DNA of 64,000 nucleotides from Dipteronia dyeriana (GCA_032871835.1 CM065297.1:88681052-88745051); one strand, 5' to 3'; shown: positions 1 through 13,936, counted from the first letter of the stretch. The notes: generated by a model from the letters alone, not told the origin. Numbers and translations are program-made.

Positions 1-644
1 CATCAGCTTGCTTCACTTTCTTTCTAAACTTTTCCCGAGAAAGTAACAAGTCAAACACGCTCAAGTGATGTTACCATGAGTAAAGTGTGAATATAAGACT
101 TTCTAAATCTGTTATTGTCTTCTGACTGGTGATACAATACTTTGTTGATTCTGCTTCCACAATTCGAAATCCTAGTGACTAGTACTCAATCCGACAAAGT
201 TGTTTTTTTTATGGAATATTTATATTCTAATTGATGTAGATATATAAGTTCTAGAAATTGTTGCGATAAAGTAACATCATATGACTGCTCAATGTGGCTT
301 GATGATAAAGAGCGTTACTTCAGTCGGATAAGTACACAAAATAGATTGATTTATTAGTTTGTTTATTTTTTTTTGTTGAAAAGTTTTTTTTTTTAAAAAG
401 AGCTCAATTAGTTTATTCACAATTTTTTTTTTCAAAAGTCATCATCTCTCCATCTATTTTCTCTATAAAAACCACTTAAAATCTCACATTTTCTTATCTT
501 TTGTCTGCCAATTCTTTATTTTTTTTATTTCTATTGTTTAAATAATTGCTCATTTTTTATATCCATTAATTTTTCTTTGGTTGGTATTTTGTACAATATA
601 TTCTAGGACAAGAAGGTGGTCATTTTTGAGCTCCTATAAGTTTC
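1..644. other. AT-rich intergenic spacer
   Basis: No gene, RNA or repeat could be supported here. The stretch is AT-rich with several poly-T runs around 360-440, and no long open frame was seen on either strand. Confidence 0.6.
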
Positions 645-652
645 TCTATGTC

Positions 653-1273
653 TAGGGATGATAAAATTACCCGTGGGGACCCGTACTGAGGATGGGGCGG
701 GGATGGGTTTTAAACTCCTCACCCCACCCCGCCCCACCCCGCTTAAAATAATACTTAGTTAAACTACGTAATTTAAAAAAAAAAATCTAAAAAAGAAATA
801 TATATATACATATATATACATTAATCCAGACTTTACATCTCTTCACTGTTATTTAACATAAATTGACAATACAAAATATTATTAAAAAATTCCTAGCCGC
901 TAACTGCAACTCTAAGTCTTTAATCATCAAATAACACGAAGTTCATCGTTCAAACTTCAACCTCAACTACAAAAGGACATACAGTAAGTTTCTTTCTCAA
1001 ATAACTTTTAAATTTTGAAGTTAAAAAACAACAATTTTTTTTCTTCAAGTTTATTATTTCAATAGTTAGATATTTGTTATTTTAATAATAATAAAAATTA
1101 TAAATGGAGTAAATGGGTAGGGATGGGGAAAACACTCCTTGTTGTACCTCGTATCGTCTTAACCCGCTCCATCTATGGTGGGGTTTCATGAGGGGATGAG
1201 TTTTCAAAAAATAAATGGGGTGGGATACGGGGAAGGTCACCTCGCCCGAAACCCCGCCCCATTGCCATCCCTA
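653..1273. mobile_element. hAT-type MITE, 621 bp
   Basis: The element begins TAGGGATG and ends CATCCCTA, so the ends are inverted repeats. It is flanked by a perfect 8-bp direct repeat TCTATGTC at 645-652 and 1274-1281, the target-site duplication size of the hAT superfamily. Both arms are rich in G-runs or C-runs (GGGGCGGGGATGGG-like text near 690 and its complement near 1225-1260), and the middle is AT-rich and non-coding. It is non-autonomous. Elements with similar ends occur at 36122-45165 (interrupted) and 50393-50992. Confidence 0.88.
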
Positions 1274-1281
1274 TCTATGTC

Positions 1282-1720
1282 TTCAATATTATAACTTATT
1301 AGTTCTAAATTATTAGGTTTATACTGAATTTTGTTAAACTCGTTTATATGATCCTTAGCCTCTACCCTCTGGAGTGGTGTCGCTGGTTTGTGCTCACTAA
1401 GATAATTCACTCACTTGCCAATTGTTTTAATTTTTTAGAAATTATAGAATGCATTGCATAGTAATGTGGGGACCTTTATCAATGGTGAAAACTTAAAAAA
1501 AAAATTCCCAAAAAGAACTATAAATTAATAGACAATTCATTTTTTAATGCTAGACGGTAAAACTGTAAAAGTATCCCGTCTGGTCCAAACACTCACCAAT
1601 CAACGATTTGAAACTACAAATTTTGGCCAGGGCCTGTTTTTTGAAGGGTGTTTTGTTTTCATTTTCGGAAAATAAAGTTGGATATCCGTTTTTGAGATTG
1701 GTTTTAAAAAATAGAGAAAA
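1282..1720. other. Spacer with possible MITE relic
   Basis: Non-coding spacer. Around 1627-1720 there is text resembling a Tourist-type end (GGGCCTGTTTTTTGAAGG) and the same kind of A/T-rich body as the neighbouring MITE, but I could not find its partner end, so it is only a possible truncated relic. Confidence 0.4.
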
Positions 1721-1723
1721 TAA

Positions 1724-2731
1724 GGGCCCGTCCTGTAAGCGTTTTTCAGTTGTTGTTTTTCAAAAATAAAAATGAAAATGAAAACAGTATTTTTGGTTTC
1801 ATTTTCGATCTCTGAAAACGCGTCTGGTAGCAAATACTGAAAGCTGTATTTTAAAAATGAAAACGGAAAAAACGCGTCTGGTGGGTTAACCGAAAACTAT
1901 CAAAAATTGAAATATTAATTTTAGTATTTTGTTTAATATTATTACAACTATAAACACATTGATTAAATAATTAACCAATATAATTTTTGTATTGTAATTT
2001 TTAAATTAAACAAAAGTAACACATCAAAAATTAATTCAAAAAATCATATCAAAAAAATGAATTAATCAAAACAAAACTCTTAAATTATAAATAAATATAT
2101 ATATATATATATATTGTAATAATATATTAAATATTATTACATATATTATAATTTATATAATAATAATATATATATTATTTTATATATTAAAAATTATTAT
2201 ATTTTTTATATATGAAATATTATTATATTTTTTATATTACATTTTTATATATAATAATACATAATATATGACATTATATCCTATGTAAATATATAATATA
2301 TAAAGTATTAATATATATATATATATTATAGAATACTATTAATATAATAATATATATAAACTATATTAATAATATTATATGATTAATTTACTAATTAAAA
2401 TATTTTAATAATATATATATAAGAGAGGCACTTTGGTAATTTAAAAATCTTGTTCCGTCTTGTCCTAGTTATATCAAACACATAACAGTACAATTAATAG
2501 TTTAAGATTTTTTTTTAATAAAAAAAAAATGAAAAAAAAAAAAAACAAAAACGAAAAAACGAAAAATATTTTGTGTTTTTCAAATATTTTACTTTTAATA
2601 CTGGTTTTGTTTTTCGTTTTTTTTTTTGTTTTTCGAAAACAAAATGAAAAACGGTTAACAAAAGCGTTTTCGAAATCGTTTTTGAAAAATAAAAACGAAA
2701 ACGGGTTGAAAAACGACTACAGGACGGGGCC
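1724..2731. mobile_element. PIF/Harbinger (Tourist-like) MITE, about 1.0 kb
   Basis: The ends are imperfect inverted repeats: GGGCCCGTCCTGTAAGCG on the left and, read from the other strand, GGCCCCGTCCTGTAGTCG on the right. The 3-bp flanks are TAA at 1721-1723 and 2732-2734, the duplication expected for PIF/Harbinger elements. The core (about 2090-2430) is a long AT dinucleotide-rich stretch. Short open frames inside it, on either strand, are low-complexity Lys/Phe text and not genes. Related sequence (CTTGT..CGTCTTGT...AACAGTACA) recurs at about 48675-48770. Confidence 0.78.
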
Positions 2732-2734
2732 TAA

Positions 2735-3127
2735 GGATAATGATATCAGATAAAATTGAAAAACATAGAAAACAATTTAAACATGTTTTTCAACTTAAAA
2801 TAAAAATGCTCTTTGTTTTTATCGTTTCTTTTCATCGTTTTTTATTTAAATGAGAACTATCCAGGGTTCATTTATAACAATTTTACACCATGTAGTTCAT
2901 GGCCTAACATCAAAGATGCTAGAGACAAACGAAGAAATTTACACAGCAAGGAAACCATGAATATTGATTTGCAATAGTTACTAGTAAACAAGATGTTTTG
3001 TTAAGTACATTGCACTAAAATCACACAAAATGAAAAAGATTGCTACTACATTGTGCTTTATTTCATAAACATTCAAGTCGAGTGAAAATTGACATTTCTG
3101 TCCCACAGACAGAACTTTGACCATCAA
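2735..3127. other. 3' flank of ADH1
   Basis: AT-rich sequence immediately downstream of the ADH1 stop codon on the minus strand. It must contain the 3' UTR and polyadenylation region, but I could not fix the cleavage site from sequence alone. Confidence 0.5.
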
Positions 3128-5340
<2,213 letters not shown>

Positions 5341-5450
5341 CTTTCTTCGGCTTTAATTTCTAAATTATCTCTTGGATTATTACTGTGTTTTTGGTTGTGA
5401 ATGGAGAAGTAGACATTTTGAAGCTATTTATAGAGGCATTTACAGGAAAC
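5341..5450 (-). promoter_or_regulatory. ADH1 core promoter and 5' UTR
   Basis: On the minus strand a TATA box reading CTATAAATAG lies at 5424-5433, about 85-95 bp upstream of the ADH1 start codon. This fits a short 5' UTR of roughly 50-60 nt. The transcription start itself is inferred. Confidence 0.75.
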
Positions 5451-5586
5451 AAAAACTCACCCACTTAAAACCGTTGTTTTAGCATGTAAAACTTCAACCA
5501 GCGGCGCCTCTGTATTTTGTTCCCGGTATCTCCTATTTGATGTTTTCTCATTTCTGGTTTCTGGGTTTGGTTTGGTCCAGTTGTCA
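5451..5586 (-). repeat. ADH1 upstream promoter segment with a second copy at 49429-49537
   Basis: This upstream segment is duplicated about 44 kb away in the same orientation. Shared blocks include ACTTAAAACC, TTTAGCATGTA, CAACCAGCG and TGTTTTCTCATTT. The distal copy lacks about 25 bp (around 5514-5540 here). On the ADH1 coding strand the segment contains ACGGTTTTAAG, which includes the GGTTT core of anaerobic-response GT motifs. That regulatory reading is an inference. Confidence 0.75.
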
Positions 5587-5723
5587 CTAGCCAATCATTG
5601 TCGTCAACTTTCCTTATACAATGGAAGTATTCTTCTATACGCTTTCTTCCAAGTTGCCACTTTTTTTTTTTTAAATATATATAGAGTCATTTCCCCTTAT
5701 CCCCTTTTAACTTCATTCATGGT

Positions 5724-6197
5724 TAGAGTTGAAAGTTTGGGCCAGCCCGGCCTGTTTGGGCACGGCCTGCTGGGCCTGTGTTCCAAAACAGATCGGGCCT
5801 GGCACGCAATGCCCATTGGGCGTACCGTGCCAGGGCTGGTCTGTTTTGGAAAACAGGGTCCGGTACGGCACGTGGGCACCGCCATGGCAGGCCGTGTCGA
5901 CGGGCCGGGCCGGGCCGTACTGGCCCGTTTGCCCAGCTAGGTGGGCCAAACGGGTCGGCCCACTTCATTTTTTTTAATATTAATAATATAATTATATATA
6001 TATAAAATTGAGCCCATTGTACCGGTCCGCCGTGCCGACGGTTGGACCTGGCACACCGGCCAGGCGTGCCGAGCCTGGTCGGTACGGCGTGCCTCGGTTG
6101 GAGGCTCTGCACGACCTATAATTGTGGGCCGTACATGGCACGGCACGCCCTGCCTTCCTTGGCAGGCCGAACGGGCCGGTCCATATTTACACCACTA
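5724..6197. mobile_element. hAT-type MITE, 474 bp, GC-rich arms
   Basis: The ends are TAGAGTTGAAAGTTTGGGCC and, from the other strand, TAGTGGTGTAAATATGGACC. The flanks are TTCATGGT (5716-5723) and CTCATGGT (6198-6205), 7 of 8 bases alike, the hAT duplication size. Both arms are built of GGCCCGG / GGGCCGG-type text around an AT-rich core at about 5968-6008. Open frames on both strands through the arms are a by-product of high GC and are not genes. It sits about 380 bp upstream of the ADH1 start. Confidence 0.85.
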
Positions 6198-6205
6198 CTC
6201 ATGGT

Positions 6206-6715
6206 CATTATTCCTTTTAAAATTATAATATTAGACACTTTATCCCTATTATTTTTAATACTAGTCATTCTCTCCCCTAAAAACTAAAATATTAAATATT
6301 TTATTTCTTGATTGTTAAGAATTCCATTAGTCGGGTACTTTAACCGTAAAAAAATCAGATAAATAAACTTACTTCCCTTGAACACTTGAGTTATGCCCCC
6401 TAATGATACTACTAATTTAAAAAATATATATAAAAAATAAAAACTAATAAAAGTACTTAAAAAAACAGAATTGAAAATAAAAAATAAATAAATTAGCAAA
6501 AAAAATTAGTATTTCAAAAAATAAAAAAACAATTCAATATTTAAAAAAAATTAATATTGTTTTAGTTTTTTTTTTACAATTATATTATTATATTATTTTA
6601 TTATTCTTTATATTAATGTTTTTAAATGAATTTTTTATTTTTACATTTCATTCTTTATATTAATGTTTTTTAAATAATTTTTTTATTCTTACATTTCATT
6701 CTTTATATTAATGTT
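6206..6715. repeat. Left arm and loop of a large foldback element
   Basis: The stretch 6222-6500 is, in reverse complement, similar to 30222-30560. Shared blocks include GGAATTCCATTAGT versus GAATTCCATTAGTC, TTATGCCCC and ACTAATAAAAGTA. Positions 6603, 6650 and 6698 start about 48-bp tandem units containing TTCTTTATATTAATG. The third unit is cut by the retrotransposon that begins at 6716 and continues at 30167. The two arms are therefore one former element opened by that insertion. Confidence 0.75.
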
Positions 6716-6745
6716 TGTTATATGTATATTTTTACTGAATGTACA

Positions 6746-7629
6746 TGTTGACGTTGATTTCTGGATGTATAAGAAAAGCCAACAAGTATTGGATTTTAGT
6801 TGTGATTTCAAAGAGATAGAGAAGGAGAAAGCAATCGGACGTAAGTTTTTTACATGGTAAAACTCCGATGACCGGAGAAACGTCCACGAGTGGTTGAGTG
6901 ATCCACCAAGCCAAAATCCACTATGAAATAATATAATTACAATTCTTGATCTCTCTTTCTTCTCTCTGTATTTTTCTATGATTGTTGTATCTCTTCGTGT
7001 GACGAGATTATGGGTCTATTTATATGTCTATAGAACCCTAATCTTCTTTGTATAAGTAATAAAAGATCTTAGTATTTAATTATGATTGTTTACTTGTTCG
7101 AAGTAGTTTGTCTTATTTCCTGTTTCAGAGACTTATATTGAGATCGAATGGGACTCTAGTAATGTAGTCCAATTAGGACTTATTTCCTTATAAGAACGTA
7201 GTCTTTTTGAAGAAGTAAAATTGTTGCCTGATTAGGAACCCCCAGCTTGATAATTCTGTTCTTGGTGGAATTCCTCTTTGATATGGATATCTTCTTGTAT
7301 TTTAATGACTCAATTCGTGTGAGCTACGCGCTGGGCTTTTTATTCAGTTTTCTTCATGCTTGTCCCAAGTAGAACACGATATCAACTGGTCCCGAGTGAC
7401 GTCATCTGATCCCGAGCAGAAAATGTCACCAACTAGCCCCGAGTATGTTTAACTGACCCTGAGTAGTATATGGCGTCAGTTGACCCCGAGCAGGTCTTTG
7501 TTCAATACTTGTTTATTCGGACTTTTTTTTTTTTTGTGATGCCTTGCAGAATGCCTATTCGGACGTTCACATGGTAAATTTATCCTCTTTGTCGATGACG
7601 TGTACGCCTGATAAAATTCACATACGATA
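6746..7629 (-). repeat. 3' LTR of the inner Tat element
   Basis: This 884-bp LTR matches 17596-18468. On the minus strand it begins TATCGTATG where the other copy has TGTCGTATG, so the conserved terminal TG has mutated to TA. It ends ...ACGTCAACA. Confidence 0.85.
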
Positions 7630-7644
7630 ATACCCCCTTAAAAT
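7630..7644 (-). other. Polypurine tract of the inner Tat element
   Basis: Read on the minus strand, TTTTAAGGGGGTAT lies directly upstream of the LTR. The same text stands before the outer element's 3' LTR at 29322-29335, so it is the plus-strand primer of reverse transcription. Confidence 0.7.
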
Positions 7645-8220
7645 ATTTTTACCGAATAGAGTTTCGTTTTGGGCAAAAGTATTTTAATCAATTTTATTTT
7701 TATTTCTGTGTCAGTGTAAATGTCTTATCATAATGACGTGTCTTAATAGTGACCCTGTAAATTCGATTTGCCCCCTCACACGTGATCTTCAATGATAGCG
7801 ACGTTTTAGAATTCTGACGGCGAAAGCCAGTTCTCTTCTTGACACATGTCCTTTGCCTCTTCATTTTTCGATACCATTTATGAGAAACGACATTCATGTC
7901 TCCCCGTGCACCGCCTACGTCATCAAGTCTCGTCATAGATTTTTTCCGCCTTGAGACCCTAGGGTTTCGTGCTATCACCCCTTTAAATTCTTCACTGAAG
8001 GGTTGCGCTGGTTCATTCTAAAAAACTTGAAAACCAGAAATTTTTGCCAGCCCAGATTTCCTTGCACAGCAAATTGCCTTTTCTCCGTAGAAGATTCTGC
8101 ATCAGTTTTCATTCAAGGTTAGTTTCAATGAATCCATCTTCCCGCCATCGGCTTTTTACCATTTCTCTCGAAACGCTTGATCTTGAGGATTTCCAGCTGG
8201 TTTCTTGAGCTCAAAGATTA
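7645..8220 (+). other. 5' flank of the antisense gene in the inner element
   Basis: Non-coding sequence between the polypurine tract and the antisense gene, relatively GC-rich around 7830-7980. It should carry the promoter and leader of the plus-strand gene, but I see no clear TATA box. The minus-strand open frame at 7700-7978 is not recognisable. Confidence 0.4.
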
Positions 8221-10751
8221 TTGGGGGAAATCTCCCCGGACGAGCCTTTATTTTTAGAAGTCGACGTTTCTGGGCTTCACCCTGACGTACAATTTTTTGT
8301 ATCCATATCTGATTCTTCATCTAGTTCAGAATCTGACGTTTCTAATCACAGGGTACCTCTGCGAAGGATGGGAAAACATCAAAGAAAAAGTGAAGTTCAC
8401 AGGCATAACTCAGACAGCGTTTGGATCAGGGAGCAGACTGTTAACGAGAACGATGTTGAAGAGACGTTTAGAACATCTCATCTCACCTTCTCTGTTGATC
8501 GCCCGAGTGGGTTTGACACCGAACCGAATGTGGTCAGGGTAGAAGAGATCGGGAAGTATCATGCCAGATTCGATTTGGACGACTCGGTTATTCTGGTTCC
8601 CGCTAGTGATAGAGTTACGTGGAATCCTCCCCCGGGCATGGTGGCAATCTATGGATCCATGCTCTGCTGTGGCGTCACGTTTCCCCTTCAGTAGTTCATT
8701 GCCTGGTTTTTAGCTGAAGTAGGGATTGCCCCAGCTCAACAGGCCCCGAACAGCTACAAGATCCTGATATGCATGTGGCACATGTACAACTGGATAAACT
8801 TTTCACCGCCATCCCCAAGTGAAATCAGGAACTTCTTTACACTGAGGCAGTCTGGTAAGACAGAGACCTATTTCCTTATGTCTAATCCGTCAAACTGCTT
8901 GGTCCCCTAGGGGACAAAGGTGAATCGGGATGTCGATACCTCTGACGACCCCAAAAATAGGGGGTTTGTAAAGGGATTTCCTTCATCCAATAAGTTCTGG
9001 AAGAATAATTGGTTTTTCACTGGAGGGAATCTCGGTCTTGAAGTCACCCTCTCGATTGGGGAAACTCGGAGGGTGCTAAAAGTTCCCCGCTTCTTCTGTT
9101 CTCCCGAGGTATGGAACAAGAAGAAGCTTGAATTTAGTGACGCTGAGCTGACCAGACTTGCTAGAGCAGCAGTTCGCACGCTGGAGAAGAGGAGCAGGTC
9201 TTATCTTTTCAACGAGACAAAAATGATAGAGCTAGGCTTCTTCAGCCAGATTTTGGCTTACCGTAGGCGATGTAAGTGATCTTGTAACCCTTTTTTTAAA
9301 TTGTTATTTTTTACTTTTTGTATTCTGGCGCGGTCCCTTCTTTTTTATTTCTAAGTGTATGACACGGACATCGTCTACAACCTTTAAGCTCGCCAAGTGA
9401 AGTCGATTCTTTAGGCGAGCTGAAAAGAAGCTTCTCGTCATAGCAATGATGGTATTGCCCCGCCTGAGTCTGATGAGAAAACTGATGTTACCGAGGAGCA
9501 AATCCCTGAATATATCCCCGAGGACGTTGTTCAGCCGACCGTTGGGGAGACTAGTGGTCCAAGTGGCCAGGCCGATACTCAATTGCCTGATGACGGGGAA
9601 AGGCAGAGTGAGGGTCCTGGTGAAGAGGCTGCCAAGCGGTTAGACACCGGTGATGGAGGTAATACCTTCGCGGGACAAGTACCTATTGGTCCCGAATTTT
9701 TTGAATCTTTCCGGGATAATGCTCAGGAAGATCCCGCAGCTGATCTGAACTTCTATCGTTCTCGGGTTGAGAAGCAAAAGGCAGTCAACTCTTCTACTCG
9801 CCCTCTCAAGGTCCCTCAGCTAGTCACGTTCATCATCTCCAGCGATAATGTTACTGTGGCTGAGATTCCCCCGAGTGTTGATGTTGGAGCATCGGCGGAT
9901 GTGGAGACTTCGGAGCCGAACATGGGTTCCTCTCCCCCCGAGGTTGAAGATCAAAGGGCTGAACCGTCTGTGGTTCCTTCATATCCTTCCCAGGATATGC
10001 TGCGGGAGATGTCATCCGGTCTGGCTTTCATCGGGGAAGACCGTTGGAGCTATTTTCGGGATGGCTCCCTGACAGCCCTTCTTCAGAACGTTTTTAACGG
10101 TGCATCTTATGTAAGTTATCCTTAACTTCTTCAATTGTTTTGCTCATTCACCAGATTTTTAATTATATTTCTTTACGGATGGTGGCCAAGTTCGCTGAGT
10201 TAGTTCAGACGCAACAACATCAAGCTGATAGAATAAGGCATCTCGAGGCTCAGCTAAAGGAAAGTGAGGATAGTCACGCTCGGGTCGAATCTGCTTATCA
10301 ACAAGAGGTTGGCTCTGCCCAAGTATTTACCGACCACTGCTTGGCGAAGCAGGTGGAGGCCGAGGAAAGGGCTTCTTTGGCAGAAGAGAAAGCTGAGTCA
10401 CTTCAAAATTTATTGCCTTCTGCCCAAGAATCAATGCTTAGAGCCGAGCAAGAAGCGAAGCAGTCTAAGTCGGCGTATGAGCAAAAGATCTAAGACTTGG
10501 AATGCCAGGCACTGACGGTCGAGTCCCTATCCAAGGAGGTCAGGCTGGAACTCGAAGTGCAAGGTGTATATCGTTTCAAGAGATCCCCCGCCTACTTTGC
10601 TCTTCTCCTTCGGGAGTTTCAGCTTGGGTTGGTTTCAGCTGGCGAGTTCTTCAAGGTTAAGAATCGAGCAACAGAGAAAGCCCGAACCAACCGGGAGTTG
10701 TCAATCAATAATCATATGGAACGGTCCTTGGAATCTCTTCGACTCAGATAG
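8221..10751 (+). pseudogene. Antisense gene of the inner Tat element (Transposase_28-like, coiled-coil)
   Basis: This gene lies on the strand opposite to the retrotransposon's gag-pol, between integrase and the 3' LTR. Its first part (8221-8694, continuing through an in-frame stop to about 8890) contains PPGMVAIYGSMLCCGVTFPL and then NSYKILMCMWHM...PPSPSEIR, the pattern of the 'putative gypsy type transposon' (Transposase_28) family. Then come 8920-9270 (WKNNWFF..., WNKKKLEFSDAELTRLAR), an acidic variable part (9583-10125) and a coiled-coil (10180-10560, with LVQTQQHQADRIRHLEAQLK). A GTAAG donor follows codon SY near 10108, and an acceptor CACCAG precedes the coiled-coil near 10154, so it is spliced only in this direction. 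Stops near 8694, 8908 and 10492 suggest decay. Function is unknown; some Tat elements are known to carry antisense genes here. Confidence 0.72.
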
Positions 10752-11929
10752 AGTGGAGAGCTTACTGCCGTAGCCGAGGCAAAGAGCCCCATTCTATGCA
10801 TTTGGAGGTTCCATCCAAGTACTCCATTTTGACTTTTTACGCCAGTCAGGAGTCGGTCGTGGAGGGTATGGTCCCTGATGTCGAACTGATCCCATGAGAA
10901 GATTACAGCCAGTGGATGAACGATTCGGTCGACACGATTGCTTGGCCTTCTAATGAAAGTTTACTCCGTAAGTACGAGATGGAGCCTGACCTGAGCATTG
11001 AGAGTTCAAAATCCTCACAACCTTGACTTGTACAATTTTCATAAGTTTTTTGTAGAAACTCTTAACAATTCTTTGTAATTCTTTATAACAATTCTTTTGT
11101 AAAGAATTCTTTGTAACAATTTTTTTATAACGATTCTTTGGAGAGATTAATAAAATCCCGAGTTTAGCTTCTGATTTCATTGCTCACGAAATTTCTTCAA
11201 TTTGACCCTATTGTTGCCGAGTATCTTATTAAACTGGTTAACTCTGATGTTCGGGTAACTTCACCGAGTATCTTATTAAACCAGTTGTCACCCGAAATTT
11301 TTTAATGAGAAGTATCTTATTAAACTAGCTATTGCAATCTTTATGCCAAGTATCTTATTAAACTAGCTAGTATTATTAACCGAGTCATCTTAAAACAGAC
11401 AAGTAGGTTTATACTTCTGTTTCTTACACGGTTGCTACCCGAACATTACATCAAGGCTCACCATGATCATATGTTCGAGTCCTTATGCATTACCGAGGAC
11501 GTCTCCCCAGTTTTTATGCGAAGGGTTTGCCGAATAGTTAAGCATTTTAAATCGCTTAACACAACTACGCATTTCACCAAAAAAAATTACAATAGCGTCC
11601 CGAGTTGGTGCATCGGGTTTACCTTTTTGCTAAGGTCAATTGACCTTGCTCGGCTAGCATGCTCCTTCGAGCTTCTCTGTCCATTCGGGAATCAGTGGTC
11701 CCGAGTATTCTATATGCATGTTCTTATTATCATGCTTGTCTTCCATATGTTCTTATTATCATATGCTTTCTTTCGGAAATCCCGAGTTTGATTTTTATTC
11801 ATAACTGGAAAATCAATAAAGTTTTAAATTCCACAGCTAATATCTAACCAACTAAAATTGTCCTGACTAGAAAAAAGAACAAAAAATAATTTAAGGATAG
11901 AAAATCTTCAGATATTGGGCATTGCATTG
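10752..11929. other. Non-coding spacer between integrase and antisense gene
   Basis: No convincing coding sequence. It contains TTCTTTGTAA-type repeats at about 11060-11130 and the GAGTATCTTATTAAACT repeats listed separately. The part 11400-11850 matches, in reverse complement, 25060-25500 of the outer element. Confidence 0.5.
11210..11375. repeat. Short dispersed tandem repeats, GAGTATCTTATTAAACT
   Basis: At least four copies of (C)GAGTATCTTATTAAACT spaced 35-60 bp apart lie downstream of integrase. The outer element has the reverse complement (AGTTTAATAAGATACTTGG type) in seven or more copies at 25550-25810. The motif is thus a family character. Confidence 0.75.
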
Positions 11930-13060
11930 TCAGGGTAAAACCCCTCCATTGGGTCGTGCAATCCAATATGCTCCATGGCCAGCTATTCCTTCGACTTTGT
12001 ACGGGTCTTCCCATTTGTCAGACAGGGAACCTGCAGCTTTATTTTTTATGTTCAATGACACCTTCCTGAGTACCAGGTCTTCTAGCTAGAATTTCCTGAC
12101 CCGAACATGAGAGTTGTAGTGGCGAGCTACTCTTTGCTGATATGCCATATTTCGTATTCAGGACTTCTCCTTTTTCTCTTCTAGCTCATCTAGACTTTGT
12201 AATAGCATATCAACATTCTGTTCTTCATCATATAGCCCGACCCGGGGTGACGCATATGACGTTTCTATAGGGATAACAACTTCTGTTCCAAACGCTAAAG
12301 CGAATGGAGTCTCTAATGTTAACGTTCTTGCTGTTGTCCGATATGCCTATAATACCTCGGGAAGCTTTTCAACCCAGCTTCTTTTCTTGGAATCTAGATT
12401 TTCTTTGATTGTGTGCTTGATGATTTTGTTCACTGCTTCAACCTGTCCATTTGTTTGAGGGTGGGCAGGTGTGGCATAGTAATTGACAATCCGGTACTCT
12501 TTGTACAGCTGTCTGAATTTCAGGTTATCGAACTGGGTGCCGTTGTTAGTGATTATAGTGTTTGGGACTCCAAACCTATAAAGTATATTCTTTTTCATGA
12601 AATTTGTGGTGTTTTCTTCTGTGATATGCACCAATGCTTCAGCTTCTGCCCACTTTGTGAAATAGTCAACGGCTAATATGGCATACTTCGCTCCACCCCC
12701 TGTCCCGACTGGCATTAAATCCAAACCCCACATGGCAAATGGCCATGGGGACGTGAGGTTTCTGAGCTGTTCATGGAGTTGTCGGATATCATTAGCAATC
12801 CTTTGGCAAGTATTGTAACTCTCCGAACATCGCTGTGCATCTGAGAATAGAGTAGGCCAATAATAACCTTGCATAAGTACCTTGTGTGCTAAACTTTTAC
12901 CCCAAGTGTGGTTTCCGCAAAATCCTCCATGGATTTCCTGTAATATTCTATATGCATCCTCCTCTGACACACATCTTTAGAGTGTGCGGGAATACCCCCT
13001 TCTGTATAGTTCTCCTCCAACCAATGTGTACCTTGTTGATCTATATCTGATACGTTTTGC
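11930..13060 (-). pseudogene. Integrase domain, inner Tat element
   Basis: This is the retroviral-type integrase that would insert the element's cDNA into the chromosome. An HHCC zinc-binding part (EIHGGFCGNHT..., ESYNTCQRI) precedes the catalytic core, with the first Asp in MWGLDL and the Glu in QVEAVNKIIK. At the second acidic site the protein reads IITNNGTQF where the family has IITDNGTQF, so a catalytic Asp has become Asn. Compared with the outer copy, three residues are missing after WGLDL. A stop follows KLPEVL at about 12348, and the C-terminal part (YQQRVARHYN...) continues to about 11940 with further stops. Confidence 0.85.
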
Positions 13061-13936
13061 TTATAAGGGATCTTTCGGGAGCACGCCTTCTTCCAGGAAC
13101 CTTTTCAGCTGAGTCATCCAACCATCTGACAGTGTTCGGATTTCTAAAATTTCTAAGTTTCTTGATTCAACTGTGCTCAGTTTGAGGAGATGTGCAACCA
13201 GGATAGTCTTTGGCCTGATTGTGGTTGTTGTTGACGCTAGTTTGGACAAGGAGTCTGCCTTTTCATTCTCCTCCCTGGGGATCTGGGCAATCCTATATTC
13301 TCTGAATGTCTAGAGGAGCTGTTTTGCAATGTCACAGTAGGCTATCATGCCTTCATCCTTGGTTTGGTACTCGCTCAGGACTTGGTTGACAACTACCTGT
13401 GAATCGTTGAATATCTCGACTTCGTCTGCCCCGAGAGCTATACAGACTCTGAGTCCAGCTAGTAGCGCCTCGTACTCAGCTTGATTGTTAGTTGCTTTGA
13501 AGTCAAACCTCATGGCACATTCAACATCATCTCTTTTTGGAGTGCATACTACGATCCCTGCCCCGCTGCCATGAGTGTTTGAAGAGCCATCAACATACAA
13601 TTTCCATGGGAATTTTTTTCCTAATATCCTTTTTGCTTCCAGGTTTGGCTCTGTGAACTCTGCTATAAAATCCGTCACTGCTTGCCTTTTGAGGGATGTC
13701 CAGGGGACGTAGTGGATATCGAATTCACTTAGCTCGATAGCCCATTTGGTCAGTCTTCCAAAAATCTCTGGCTTCTCCAGAATTTGCTTTAATGGGCAGT
13801 CGGTGAGAACTTGGATTGCATGAGCCTGAAAATATGGCTTTAGCTTCCTTGCTGTTGAAACCAATGCTAGGGCCATTTTCTCTGCATGTGAATACCTGGT
13901 CTCGGCTGGTAGAAGTGCTTTGCTGGTATAGTACAC
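13061..13936 (-). pseudogene. RNase H domains, inner Tat element
   Basis: The open frame 13310-13936 starts in the end of the RT-linked RNase H (STARKLKPYFQAH, LTDCPLKQIL). It continues into a second, archaeal-type RNase H with LYVDGSSNTHGSGAGIV, an EYEALLAGL helix and NDSQVVV, where the usual acidic residue is present as Asp. The frame continues past a stop into AQIPREENEKADSLSKLAS-like text near 13250-13300. Two RNase H units are a mark of the Tat group. Their role is to degrade the RNA strand of the RNA-DNA hybrid. Confidence 0.82.

Noticed and set aside
1627..1720. A second Tourist MITE left of 1724
   Set aside because: Only one GGGCCTGTTTTTT-like end is present. No matching end or TAA duplication was found to the right.
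1600..2753. Short frames at 1600-1833 (minus) and 2529-2753 (plus)
   Set aside because: They lie in the A/T-rich ends of a MITE and its flank and encode low-complexity Lys, Asn and Phe runs.
5572..6287. Several overlapping frames on both strands upstream of ADH1
   Set aside because: They overlap the GC-rich arms of the hAT MITE at 5724-6197. High GC leaves few stops; the proteins are Arg/Pro/Gly/Trp-rich nonsense.
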